Positions 25,594 through 35,318 of a stretch of 40,365 bases of DNA are shown piece after piece. Both the position numbers and the translations under genes were made by a program. Origin of the DNA: Elusimicrobiota bacterium (GTDB lineage: Bacteria > Elusimicrobiota > Elusimicrobia > Elusimicrobiales > Elusimicrobiaceae); NCBI GenBank assembly GCA_012523635.1, contig JAAYTX010000105.1, positions 1 through 40,365 of the forward strand, read 5' to 3'. Below the pieces are notes generated by a model. The model was not told the DNA's origin. It saw only the letters and a list, made by a program, of their open reading frames with translations, and did not search any database. Position 1 is the first letter of the stretch; each line of letters begins with the position of its first letter.

Positions 25594-26439
25594 ATGCATA
25601 AACTGGACAGATATTGCCTGCCGTCCACGCTGAAGGAAGCCGTGGCGGAACTCAACGCTCCGGGACGCAAAGCCGTCCTGTTCGGAGGCGGAACGCTGGC
25701 GGTCAAAACGCTGCCCCCTTCGGCTGACACCGCCGTGGATTCGCGCCTGCTCAAGCTTAACTACGTAAAGACGGATTCCAAATACCTCACAATAGGCGCT
25801 GGCACCACCTTCACCGAACTGCTGGAAAAACCGGCGGTGAAGACCTGGGCCAGTGGCATACTGCACCAGGCCGCCTTCGCCATCTCAAGCCGCATGGTGC
25901 GCGACATGGGCACGCTTGGCGGAAACCTGGTGCGCCCCTACCCCTACAACCACTTCCCCTGCCTGCTGCTGGCCCTTGACGCGCAGGCCGTGGTGGCCTT
26001 CAAAGGAAAGACGCAGACGGTGCCGCTGGCCGAACTGTGGTCGCCCAAACTGATGCCGCTGCTGGGCACAAAGGCCATATTGACTGAAGTGAAAATCCCG
26101 GCCTCCTCGAAGAACCTCTCCGCCATATTCGAAAAATTCTCCAAAACAGAATCCATGTGGGAGTCCTACGCCATTGTCACCGTGGCTATGGAGAAAAAAG
26201 CCGGAGTGTGCCGCAGCGCGGCAATAGCGCTGGGCTCGGCAGTCCCGACCGCAATGCGTTTCCCCAAGGCGGAAGCCCTGCTGGCGGGAAAAACCATAGA
26301 CGAAACTCTGGCTGAGCAGGCGGCAGCGCAAGCCGCTGCTGCTTTACCCAAGCTTACCCAGCCGGAAAAAGCGGACTATGTACGCGGATTGGTGCAGGTG
26401 CTGGTGCGCCGCGCGATTTTGCAGGCTTTTGCCAAATAG
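25594..26439 (+). CDS. Xanthine dehydrogenase-family FAD-binding subunit (CoxM/XdhB type)
   Basis: 'AVLFGGGTLAVKTL', 'LTIGAGTTFTELLE', 'SSRMVRDMGTLGGNLVRPYPYNHFPCLLLALDAQAVV'. Confidence 0.93.
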   Translation: MHKLDRYCLPSTLKEAVAELNAPGRKAVLFGGGTLAVKTLPPSADTAVDSRLLKLNYVKTDSKYLTIGAGTTFTELLEKPAVKTWASGILHQAAFAISSRMVRDMGTLGGNLVRPYPYNHFPCLLLALDAQAVVAFKGKTQTVPLAELWSPKLMPLLGTKAILTEVKIPASSKNLSAIFEKFSKTESMWESYAIVTVAMEKKAGVCRSAAIALGSAVPTAMRFPKAEALLAGKTIDETLAEQAAAQAAAALPKLTQPEKADYVRGLVQVLVRRAILQAFAK

Positions 26440-26450
26440 GAGACGACACG

Positions 26451-26984
26451 ATGCCTAAAACCGTTAAGAAAAGCAACGCTATAACAGCCTCCAACGGGCT
26501 TTTTACAGTCAATTTCGAGCTAAACGGCGTGAAAACCGAACTTTTGACCAAGCCCGGCGAAACTCTGCTTGACCTTCTGCGGCGCAGCGGCCTGCGCGGC
26601 ACCAAAAAAGGCTGCGACACCGGCGACTGCGGGAGCTGCACCATCATACTGGACGGCAAGACAGCGCTGTCCTGCCTGATGCTGGCGGTTCAGGCGAACG
26701 GACGCAAGGTAACCACCATAGAGGGCCTGGGTTCCCCCGCCGAGCCGCACCCCATACAGACTGCTTTCGTGCAGGCGGGAGCCGTGCAGTGCGGCTTCTG
26801 CATTCCCGGCATGATACTGGCCACCAAGGCCCTGCTGGACAAAAACCCGTCTCCCACCGAGCCGGAAATACGCCACGCGCTGGACGGCAACCTTTGCCGC
26901 TGCACCGGCTACGTGAAGCAAGTGGAAGCGGTGCAAATCGCCGCGCAGGCGCTGAAGAAACAGCCTAAAAAAAAGGGGAAATAA
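26451..26984 (+). CDS. Xanthine dehydrogenase-family [2Fe-2S] subunit (CoxS/XdhC-iron-sulfur type)
   Basis: 'GTKKGCDTGDCGSCTIILDGKTALSCLMLA' and 'QCGFCIPGMILATKALLDKNPSPTEPEIRHALDGNLCRCTGYVK'. Confidence 0.97.
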   Translation: MPKTVKKSNAITASNGLFTVNFELNGVKTELLTKPGETLLDLLRRSGLRGTKKGCDTGDCGSCTIILDGKTALSCLMLAVQANGRKVTTIEGLGSPAEPHPIQTAFVQAGAVQCGFCIPGMILATKALLDKNPSPTEPEIRHALDGNLCRCTGYVKQVEAVQIAAQALKKQPKKKGK

Positions 26985-26985
26985 A

Positions 26986-29316
26986 ATGTCCGCCAACGAG
27001 AAAACCAGGAATTTCAAGGTAGTGAACCAGCGCGTGCTGAAGCTGGACGCCATGGGCATGGCTTGCGGCACTGCCGAATATACCGCCGACTTCACCCTGC
27101 CCGGCATGCTTATCGGCAAGCTGCTTTACTGTCCGCACGCCCACGCCCGGATAAAGAAAATAGACGCCACCGAGGCCCGCAAGGTGCCCGGCGTGAAGGC
27201 CGTGCTTACCCACAAGGACCTGCCGCGCGTACGCCACACCACGGCGGGACAGGGCTACCCGGAACCCTCGCCTTACGACACCCTGCTGCTGGACGACAAG
27301 ATGCGCTTCGCTGGCGACAGAGTGGCCGCCGTGGCGGCCGAAACCGCCGAAGCCGCCGAAGAGGCCCTGCGCAAGATAAAGGTGGAATACGAGGTATTGG
27401 AGCCGGTGCTGAGCATAGAGGACGCCATAAAGCCCGGCGCGCCTGTCATCCACGACGAAGACGACTCCACCAACATCCCAGACGCCAAGCACAACATAGC
27501 CGCTTCCTTTGATTTCGAAGCCAAGGAAACGGAATGGTTCTCCGAAGCCGACGTGGTGATAGAAAAAACATACCGCACGCAGTACGCCCAGCACTGCGCG
27601 CTGGAGCCGCACACGACCATCACCTATTACGACGCCAACGGCAGGCTGGTAATACGCACCTCCACGCAGGTGCCTTTCCATTCGCGGCGCATAGTCTCCA
27701 AAATCCTGCAGATACCGGTGAAAAACATACGCGTGATAAAGCCCCGCGTGGGCGGCGGCTTCGGCTCCAAGCAGGAAGTGCTGCTGGACGGCATCTGCGG
27801 AGCGCTCACCATAGCCACCAAGCGCCCGGTGAAGATAGAGTACACCCGCCGGGAAGTGTTCATCTCATCGCGCACGCGCCACCCCGCGCTCGTTAAGCTC
27901 AAGACTGGCGTGAAGAAAGACGGCACCATCACCGACGCGCAGTTTGAAATCTATATAAACACCGGGGCCTACGGCGCACACGGCCTTACCGTGATGATGT
28001 GCTCCGGTTCGCATACCATACCGATGTACCAGGCCAAAAACAACAGCTTCAAGGGCCGCGCCGTATACACCAACATGCCGGTGGCCGGGGCGTACCGCGG
28101 TTTCGGCGCCACCCAGGGCTTCTTCGCCTGGGAAAGCCAGATGGATCTGATGGCTGACGCCATAGGCATGGACCGCCTGGAATTCCGCAAGAAGAACTAC
28201 ATCCGCCAGGGAGAAGGCTCGCCTGTGTTCAAGGCCATGGGCGAAGGCGGCGAAGGCATCGAACAGGTGATGACCTCCTGCGACATGGACTCCTGCATAG
28301 AGTAAGCTGTCAAGGCTTTCGACTGGGAGGGCCGCAAGGCCCGCATGCAGAACCAAAGCGGCAAAATCCGCCGGGGCATAGGCTGCGTGGGACTGATGCA
28401 GGGCTCTGGCATACCGCATGTGGACATGGCCGCCGCCACAATCAAGCTCAACGACGACGGCTCCTTCAACCTCACCGCCGGCGCCACCGACCTGGGCACC
28501 GGCTCCGACACCGTGCTGGCGCAGATAGCCGCCGAGGTGCTGGGCGTTAAAGCCGACGACTTCAATGTCTATTCCTCCGACACCGACCTTACCCCGTTCG
28601 ACGTCGGGGCCTACGCATCCTCCACGACTTTCATCTCCGGCAACGCGGCCCGCAAGGCCGCCGAAAAGGTGCGCGACATGATAAAAGAGGTGGCCGCGCA
28701 GATTCTGGGCGAGAAAACAGAGGACCTGCGCCTGGAAGGCGGCAAGGTTGTCGCGGCATCAGGAGCTTCGTGCGCGCTGTCGCAGGTGGCCCAGCATTCG
28801 CTGTACTTCAAGGACCAGCACCAGATAACGGCCTCCGCCTCCAACATAGGCCTGACCTCGCCGCCGCCTTTCGCGGCCCACCTTACCGAAGTTGAGGTGG
28901 ACACCGAAACCGGCAAGGTGCGCGTGCTGGACTACGTGACCACAATAGACTGCGGTACCGCCATAAACCCGACACTGGCCGAAGGCCAGAACGACGGCGC
29001 GGTAATGAACGGCCTGTCCTACGCCATGTTCGAGGAAATAGAATTCAACGCGCTGGGTCAGGTGAAAAACCCGTCCTTCCGCAGCTACCGCATCTACTCG
29101 ATGCACGACGCCCCGCGCATACAGTCCATACTGGTGCCCACCTACGACCCGGAAGGCCCGTTCGGAGCGAAATCCGTGTCCGAAATCGGCATAAACGGGG
29201 CGCAGGCCGCCATAGCCAACGCCATAGCCGACGCCACCGGCGCGCGCCTGTACGACGCGCCGTTCACGCCGGAAAAGGTGCTGGCCGCCATCAAGAAAAC
29301 CGGGCGGAAGTTTTAA
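26986..29316 (+). pseudogene. Xanthine dehydrogenase-family molybdenum-binding subunit gene interrupted by an in-frame TAA (28303-28305)
   Basis: ORF 26986-28305 and ORF 28345-29316 lie in the same frame. Translation reads …DMDSCIE*AVKAFDWEGRKARMQNQSGKIRRG… and both halves carry XDH-family motifs (PRVGGGFGSKQE, AYRGFGATQG / TTIDCGTAINP, GPFGAKSVSEIGINGA). Could be a real nonsense mutation, a sequencing error or a split gene. Confidence 0.8.
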
Positions 29317-29333
29317 CCTGACGCGGAGCGCCA

Positions 29334-30104
29334 ATGCCGAAGAAACTCAGCATACTGCTTACTAACGACGACGGCGCCCACGCGCCCGGCCTGAAAACCC
29401 TGCGGGACGCTCTGGCCCCGGTGGCTGAAACCTTCGTCTGCGCCCCGCAGACCGAGCAAAGCGGGGCGGGGCATTCGCTGACGCTGTTCACCCCGCTCAG
29501 GGCGAAAAAACTGATGGAAAACGGCAGGCACATAGGCTATGCCATAGACGGCCGCCCGGCCGACTGCGTGAAGCTGGCCCTGGGCAAGCTGCTAAAGCGC
29601 AAGCCGGACCTTGTCATCTCCGGCATAAACCCCGGCGGCAACATGGCCACCAACGTGTTTTACTCAGGCACGGTGTCCGCCGCGATGGAAGCCTATATGC
29701 TGGGAATCCCGTCGCTTGCAGTCTCCATAGACACCCTGAAGAACGCCGATTTCGAGTTCGCGGCGGGCTTCGCGCTGAAAATGGTGAAGCGTCTGGCGAA
29801 AGCCGGACTGCCCTATTGCATGCTGAACGTGAACATCCCCCCCATACCCCGCAATAAAATAAAGGGCGTGAAAGTTACCTCGCAGGGGTGTTCCCGCTTC
29901 GTGGACGACTACGTTCCCCGCAAGGACCCGTACGGACGGCAGTACTTCTGGCTGGGCGGCGAGATGGTGAATTTCGACAAACAGCCCGGCACCGACTATT
30001 CCGTGCTCAAGGCTGGCTACATCTCCGTGACGCCTCTTCGGCTGGACCTTACCAGCCGCAACGACTTTCCCATCGCGGAAGCCGCGTCCAAGGACCTGCT
30101 ATAA
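29334..30104 (+). CDS. surE: 5'/3'-nucleotidase SurE
   Basis: 'ILLTNDDGAHAPGLKTLRDAL', 'APQTEQSGAGHSLTL', 'VISGINPGGNMATNVFYSGTVSAAMEAYMLGIPSLAVS'. Confidence 0.96.
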   Translation: MPKKLSILLTNDDGAHAPGLKTLRDALAPVAETFVCAPQTEQSGAGHSLTLFTPLRAKKLMENGRHIGYAIDGRPADCVKLALGKLLKRKPDLVISGINPGGNMATNVFYSGTVSAAMEAYMLGIPSLAVSIDTLKNADFEFAAGFALKMVKRLAKAGLPYCMLNVNIPPIPRNKIKGVKVTSQGCSRFVDDYVPRKDPYGRQYFWLGGEMVNFDKQPGTDYSVLKAGYISVTPLRLDLTSRNDFPIAEAASKDLL

Positions 30105-30105
30105 A

Positions 30106-30597
30106 ATGGCCTTCTATTCCGTAATTTCAGGCGCTGCGGCATTCCTGCTGCTGTTGTTGGCGGTAAAAAGCCTCGGCTCGGTGGGGATGGTGCTGTTTCA
30201 GCTGCTAATGGCCGGCGGCATCACCGCCACAATCATGGCCCCGGCGGCAGGCGAAGGTGTTGTGCCGGGAAACATCAACAAAAACGTCTTCATCTGGCTG
30301 GGCGTGGCGTCATCGGTGGCGCAAATGGTGCTTACGACGCTGATGCCGGACATATTCTGGCTGAACACCGCCGCCTATCTGATGATAGCCGCCCATTACC
30401 GCGACGTGAAGCGGCAAGCGGACAAACAACCGGAAGCGGCGAAACAGCCAAAGCCCAATCCCGCTTTCAACTTGCCCAATAAATTGTATTTCTTGCCCTT
30501 CTGCGTGGCGCTGCCGCTTGGAGCTCTCGACTACAGATTCTTCCTGCCAGTCTGCGCCGTGTGGACCTTCGCCCTCTGGTGCTTCAAGCACATCTGA
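30106..30597 (+). CDS. Small multi-TM membrane protein of unknown function
   Basis: 163-aa ORF with several hydrophobic helices, 2 nt downstream of surE. Confidence 0.65.
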   Translation: MAFYSVISGAAAFLLLLLAVKSLGSVGMVLFQLLMAGGITATIMAPAAGEGVVPGNINKNVFIWLGVASSVAQMVLTTLMPDIFWLNTAAYLMIAAHYRDVKRQADKQPEAAKQPKPNPAFNLPNKLYFLPFCVALPLGALDYRFFLPVCAVWTFALWCFKHI

Positions 30598-30608
30598 TCA
30601 AGCCAAAC

Positions 30609-30627
30609 CACGCATCACGCGTGTTTT
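30609..30627. terminator. Weak candidate terminator between convergent genes
   Basis: CACGC-ATCAC-GCGTG then TTTT. Confidence 0.35.
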
Positions 30628-31642
30628 AACATATTCTTGGAAGTTGTTCGCCTTCGGCCAGGATGAGCTTTCTGGCACCGCCGACACCAGTTTTTAACAG
30701 CACGGCCCCGCCCCGCGCTCTGCCCGGCACATGGCCCACAATCGCCGCGCCTCTGCCTTCAGGACGGCTGTGCATGGCCTTCAGCACTGACTGGGCGTCC
30801 TTCTTGGGGACGAAGCAAACCAACCTGCCTTCGTTGGCTGAATACAGCGGGTCCAGCCCCAACAGCGCCGAAGCGGCGCGCACCTGCTCCGACACTGGCA
30901 CCGCTTCAGCCTCCAGTTCAATACCCACGCCGGCACTGCCCGCGATTTCCACCAAAGCCCCGGCCAGTCCGCCGCGCGTAAGGTCGCGCATGGCATGGAC
31001 GTTGCGCGATGCCTTTAAAACCGCCGCAGTAAGGGCGTTAAGCGGCGCGGCATCGCTTTTTATGGCGCTTTTAAGGCCAAGACCGTGCCTTGCGTTAAGC
31101 ACGGCAACGCCGTGCGCGCCCACGGGTCCGCTTACCAGCACCGCGTCTCCGGGCTGCACCTTGGCCGCGCCAATCACGGCAGAACCTGAAATTTCCCCCA
31201 CTCCTGCGGTGGCGATAAAAATTCCGTCGGCCTTGCCCTTTTCCACCACTTTTGTGTCCCCGGTCACTATTTCCACGCCCGCCTCTTGCGCAGCCCTGCG
31301 CATCGAGGCGCAAATCCGTTTCAGGTCGGCTATCGGCAGCCCCTCTTCAAGCACGAAAGCCGCCGAAATCCACTTTGGCTTCGCTCCTTTGACAGACAAA
31401 TCATTCACCGTTCCGCAGACGGCTATGCGCCCGATGTCGCCGCCGGGAAAAAACAGCGGCTGAACCACATAGGCGTCGGTGGTGAAGGCCAGGCGGCGTG
31501 AAGAAGCCGACAGAACGGCGGCGTCGTCAAGCCGCGCCAGTTCGCTTCCGCCGAAATAGCGCAAAAACACTTTGTCCACCAGCTCGCGGCTAAGCCGCCC
31601 GCCGCTTCCGTGCGCCAGCCTTATCTTTTCAGTTTCCGCCAT
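30626..31642 (-). CDS. hypE: Hydrogenase maturation protein HypE
   Basis: 'LAHGSGGRLSRELVDKVF', 'AFTTDAYVVQPLFFPGGDIGRIAVCGTVNDLSVKGAKP', C-terminal '…EGEQLPRIC' (HypE C-terminal Pro-Arg-Ile-Cys). Confidence 0.97.
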   Translation of the reverse strand: MAETEKIRLAHGSGGRLSRELVDKVFLRYFGGSELARLDDAAVLSASSRRLAFTTDAYVVQPLFFPGGDIGRIAVCGTVNDLSVKGAKPKWISAAFVLEEGLPIADLKRICASMRRAAQEAGVEIVTGDTKVVEKGKADGIFIATAGVGEISGSAVIGAAKVQPGDAVLVSGPVGAHGVAVLNARHGLGLKSAIKSDAAPLNALTAAVLKASRNVHAMRDLTRGGLAGALVEIAGSAGVGIELEAEAVPVSEQVRAASALLGLDPLYSANEGRLVCFVPKKDAQSVLKAMHSRPEGRGAAIVGHVPGRARGGAVLLKTGVGGARKLILAEGEQLPRIC

Positions 31643-32747
31643 AACGATACCAGGCCGCGCAGGCCCCCTCCGAAGACACCATGCACGGCCCCACCGGGTC
31701 GGCTGGAGTGCATTTTTTGCCGAACAGCCTGCAGTCGGCCGGGGCGGCGCGGCCCGTCAGCACGGCCCCGCACAAACAACCCTTAGGCTCGGCATTAGGA
31801 AAATCAGGCGGCTGAAAAAATTTCTCTGCGTCGAAAGATGCGAAATCCTTTCTGAAAACCAGCCCGGAACCGGGAATCACGCCCAAAGAACGCCACAAGC
31901 CATCCGCCGGGCGGAACACCTCGTCAATGGCTTTCATCGCCATGGGGTTTCCTTCCGTTTTGACGGCCCTTTCATACTCGTTCTCCACAACACTGCGCCC
32001 CTCGGCCAGTTGACGCAACAGCATGTGTATTGCGCGCAAAATGTCCAGCGGCTCAAAACCTGCCACCACGCAGGGAACCTTGTGCCTCCCCGCCGCAAAA
32101 GCATAGGGCCTTAAACCTATCACTGCGCTTACATGCCCCGGCAACAGCAACCCGTCCACGGCCGCGCCGCCTCCGGACAAAACAGTTTCCAGCGCCGGAG
32201 GCACCAGCTTCATCAGCGGATAAACATAAAAATTTTTAAGCCCCAGCCGCGCCGCTTCCAGCACCGAGGCGGCTATGGCCGGGGCGGTGGTTTCAAACCC
32301 CACGCCTGCGAAAACCACTTTACTGCCGTGGTTTTCTCTAGCCAGTTCCACAGCGTCCAAAGGCGAATACACCACGCGGATGTCCGCCCCGTTTTCGCGG
32401 CAGCTCTCGAGACTGCCGCGCGAGCCGCGCACCCGCACCATATCGCCGAAGGTGGCCAGAATGACTCCCTTGCGCGAAGCCGTATGGTGCAACCTGTCTA
32501 TGTCGCGCGGGGCTGTGACGCATACCGGGCATCCCGGCCCGGACAGCAGTTTTACGCCGCGCGGAAGCAAACTGCGTATGCCCCCCATGGCTATTGCCAC
32601 TGTGTGTGTGCCGCATACTTCCATGAATGAAACCGGTTTTTTAAGCGTTTTGACGCATTCGTCAAGCGCGGCGGCAATGCGCGCGGCTGTGGGCGCGTCC
32701 TGCAATGAAAAACCCGCGCCGGCAGACCGCCTATTTGCCCTGTTCAT
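31629..32747 (-). CDS. hypD: Hydrogenase maturation protein HypD
   Basis: 'FMEVCGTHTVAIAMGGIRSLLPRGVKLLSGPGCPVCVT', 'FAGVGFETTAPAIA', 'PGHVSAVIG', 'CLCGAVLTGRAAPADCRLFGKKCTP'. Start trimmed to MNRANRR (32747). Confidence 0.97.
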   Translation of the reverse strand: MNRANRRSAGAGFSLQDAPTAARIAAALDECVKTLKKPVSFMEVCGTHTVAIAMGGIRSLLPRGVKLLSGPGCPVCVTAPRDIDRLHHTASRKGVILATFGDMVRVRGSRGSLESCRENGADIRVVYSPLDAVELARENHGSKVVFAGVGFETTAPAIAASVLEAARLGLKNFYVYPLMKLVPPALETVLSGGGAAVDGLLLPGHVSAVIGLRPYAFAAGRHKVPCVVAGFEPLDILRAIHMLLRQLAEGRSVVENEYERAVKTEGNPMAMKAIDEVFRPADGLWRSLGVIPGSGLVFRKDFASFDAEKFFQPPDFPNAEPKGCLCGAVLTGRAAPADCRLFGKKCTPADPVGPCMVSSEGACAAWYRYGGN

Positions 32748-32952
32748 AAATGTCGCGGAACGCTTCGAGGGTTTTGAGGGCGTCCTGGGGGTCAAGTTCC
32801 TGTATGGCAAACCCGGCATGCACCAGCACGTAAGAGCCGGGCTTCACTTTTGGCGTAAAACGTATGGAGGCTGCACGGACTACCCCGCCGAAATCAACTT
32901 CGGCTGTTTCTCCGCTGAGTTTCACTACTTTTCCCGGCACAGCAAGACACAT
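32731..32952 (-). CDS. hypC: Hydrogenase assembly chaperone HypC/HupF
   Basis: 'MCLAVPGKVVKLSGETAEVDFGGVVRAASI…KPGSYVLVHAGFAIQELD'. Start corrected to ATG 32952. Confidence 0.97.
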   Translation of the reverse strand: MCLAVPGKVVKLSGETAEVDFGGVVRAASIRFTPKVKPGSYVLVHAGFAIQELDPQDALKTLEAFRDIYEQGK

Positions 32953-33053
32953 GTGGCCTCCGCGCTTAGTATTGTAGATTTTATCGCTTGCGGAATCCCT
33001 TGTAAATGCCGTCGGCACTGCCCGGAGCAAATAGGTATAATTCACCAGATAGC

Positions 33054-33878
33054 ATGAACGCACGCGCCAAATACCCGGCAATAATTCTTGCGACGTTAGT
33101 CGCCTTATCTGCGGCATGGCTTTTCAGCCGCAAGCAAAACCGCGCCGCCATGCCGCAACAGCCCGGTCCCGTCGAAGAAAATGCGAAAAAGCTGGACATG
33201 GCCCTCATACCGGCAGGCGAATTTCAGATGGGCTCGGTCGAGGGATTGGCCACGTCGACCGAAACCCCGAAACATGCTGTTTATCTGGACGCTTTTTACA
33301 TGGCCCGCAACGAAGTTACAGTCGCGCAATACAGGGAATTCGCCAAAGCTACGGGCAGAAAAATGCACGCCCAGCCCGCTGCCAGCGCCGACAACCACCC
33401 CGTGGTGTATGTGGACTGGCACGACGCCACCGCCTATTGCAACTGGCTGGGCGCGCGCCTGCCGACGGAAGCGGAATGGGAAAAAGCCGCAAGGGCAGGG
33501 ACAGAAAGCAAATGGCACTTCGGAGACGACGCGTCAGTGTTGCCTGATTATGCCTGGGTAGCCGCGAACTCAGGAGGAGTAACCCACCCTGTAGGCCTTA
33601 AAAAGCCCAACCAGTACGGGCTTTATGACATGTACGGCAATGTATGGAACTGGTGCTCCGACTGGTATCTGATGACCTACTACAAAATCAGCCCTAAAAA
33701 TAACCCGCCCGGAGCTGAAAGCGGGATTTTCCATTCTATACGCGGCGGTTCCTGGCTGGACCACAGCGACGTCGCACGTTCGGCTTACCGGTACTGGTAC
33801 AAGCCGGACAGCCTGGCGCGCGGAACCGGAATACGATGCGCGATGAGCCGTTCCGGCGCACCCGGCCATTCCAATTGA
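33054..33878 (+). CDS. FGE-sulfatase-fold (SUMF1) protein, membrane-anchored
   Basis: N-terminal TM. 'MALIPAGEFQMGSVEG', 'YLDAFYMARNEVTVAQYREF', 'PVVYVDWHDATAYCNWLGARLPTEAEWEKAAR', 'GNVWNWCSDWY', 'IRGGSWLDHSDVARSAYR', 'GTGIRCAMSR'. Confidence 0.9.
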   Translation: MNARAKYPAIILATLVALSAAWLFSRKQNRAAMPQQPGPVEENAKKLDMALIPAGEFQMGSVEGLATSTETPKHAVYLDAFYMARNEVTVAQYREFAKATGRKMHAQPAASADNHPVVYVDWHDATAYCNWLGARLPTEAEWEKAARAGTESKWHFGDDASVLPDYAWVAANSGGVTHPVGLKKPNQYGLYDMYGNVWNWCSDWYLMTYYKISPKNNPPGAESGIFHSIRGGSWLDHSDVARSAYRYWYKPDSLARGTGIRCAMSRSGAPGHSN

Positions 33879-33944
33879 CACCCGTCAGGCTTTACAATAC
33901 AATTTACTAGGTATTCAGCCAGCACACTCCGGCGGAGAGAGAAC

Positions 33945-35261
33945 ATGAAAACCTTGCGCCTTCTTTCAAACAAAATACTGCCCCTGGCACTGCTGTCGTC
34001 CCTGTTTGCGTCCGCAGCTTGGGCGGTCGACCTAGCCCCTCGCGAAGCGCTGGTAAAGCAGAATCCAAAAAATCCAGAAGCCCGCCTGAATCTGGGCTGG
34101 GGCTATTATGAAAACGGGCAGAAGGACAATGCGGAAGCGGAATTCAAAACCGCACTCGCGCTCAACCCCGACTATACAGACGCCTATGCGGCGCTTGGCA
34201 ACCTCTACAAAGAAAAAGGCGATGCCAAGACCTACGAAACCTATTTCCGGAAGGGCCTGGCGGCGGCAACCAAGAAAAAAGGCAGCGAGAAAGCAGCCCT
34301 CTCTGATATGCATTCTGCCATCAACTACTCTTCTTACGGCTGGCTACTGCGCGATTCCGGCAAAAAAGCCCAGGCCCTTGAGATGTTCAAGGCCGCAGTA
34401 ACGTCAGACCCTAAAAATCCCGCTCACTACGAAACACTGGCCTCAGTTTATTCCTGGGACAACAAACCGGAGGAAGCGTTGAAGTGGTTCAAACAGGGCC
34501 TGGCCATGGCCGCAAAGATAAAAGGCTCTGAACAAGCTGTGCTTTCCGACATGAATTCTCCGCTCAACTATCTTGCACTCGGCAGGCTCTATCTGGAGAT
34601 GAAACAGCCGGACAAAGCCGAAGACAACCTGCTTCAGGCGGTTAAACTGCAGCCCGAGAATATCAGCGCCCTCTGCGCGCTGAGCGAAGTATACCTTGCA
34701 AAAGGCAACGCCGCCCAATATCTGGCGCAAATGAAGCGCGCCATGGCTGCCGCGATAAAGCAGAAGGGCAGCGAAAAAGCCGCGCTTTCCGACATGTCGC
34801 AGCCAGTCAATTATCTCTCAATGGGCTGGGCTTTCCGCCAGGCCGGAGATTATGACAACGCCATCCGCATGATGAAAGAAGCTCTAGCGGTTCAGCCTGA
34901 CAACATGGACGCCTACATGGCGATAGCTTCCGCCTATCAGGACCAGAACAAAACATCGGAGGGCGCCGCCTGGATGCAGAAGGCGCTGGGAACCAAGGCC
35001 CGCAAAAAAGGAAGCGAGAAAGCCGCTCTTTCCGATTTCTCCTCACAGCCAAATTACACCTCAATGGGCGAGTTCTACCTTAAGGCCAAGCAATACACCA
35101 AAGCGGCCGAAATGTTCGAAGCCGCGGCTAAAATACAACCCGACGAATCCTCTCACTACAAGGCGGTTTCCGACTGCTACGCCGCACAGGCGCGTTACGA
35201 CCTGGCCCTGGAGTGGATCAAAAAAGCCATCACGGTGGAACTTAAAAAAAGCAAATCCTGA
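33945..35261 (+). CDS. Exported TPR-repeat protein with a regular insertion motif
   Basis: Signal peptide (ILPLALLSSLFASAAWA) and multiple TPR helices (e.g. 'ARLNLGWGYYENGQKDNAEAEFKTALALNPDYTDAYAALGNLY'). Confidence 0.9.
   Translation: MKTLRLLSNKILPLALLSSLFASAAWAVDLAPREALVKQNPKNPEARLNLGWGYYENGQKDNAEAEFKTALALNPDYTDAYAALGNLYKEKGDAKTYETYFRKGLAAATKKKGSEKAALSDMHSAINYSSYGWLLRDSGKKAQALEMFKAAVTSDPKNPAHYETLASVYSWDNKPEEALKWFKQGLAMAAKIKGSEQAVLSDMNSPLNYLALGRLYLEMKQPDKAEDNLLQAVKLQPENISALCALSEVYLAKGNAAQYLAQMKRAMAAAIKQKGSEKAALSDMSQPVNYLSMGWAFRQAGDYDNAIRMMKEALAVQPDNMDAYMAIASAYQDQNKTSEGAAWMQKALGTKARKKGSEKAALSDFSSQPNYTSMGEFYLKAKQYTKAAEMFEAAAKIQPDESSHYKAVSDCYAAQARYDLALEWIKKAITVELKKSKS
34281..35252 (+). repeat. 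Four tandem 243-bp (81-aa) coding repeats, each opening with GSE(K/Q)A(A/V)LSD
   Basis: GSE codons start at 34281, 34524, 34767 and 35010. Spacing is exactly 243 bp each time. Confidence 0.9.
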
Positions 35262-35318
35262 CACTGACGGCCTTGCCGCGCGCCCATCTCCGCGCCGAGG
35301 CTACTTTGTCGCCTGCCA

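Noticed and set aside
28345-29316. Annotating this as an independent gene
   Set aside because: It is in frame with, and completes, the Mo-binding subunit begun at 26986; treated as one interrupted gene with a separate finding about the stop.
34281-35252. CRISPR-like array
   Set aside because: Periodicity is 243 bp, in frame and protein-coding (TPR super-repeat), not short repeats with unique spacers.
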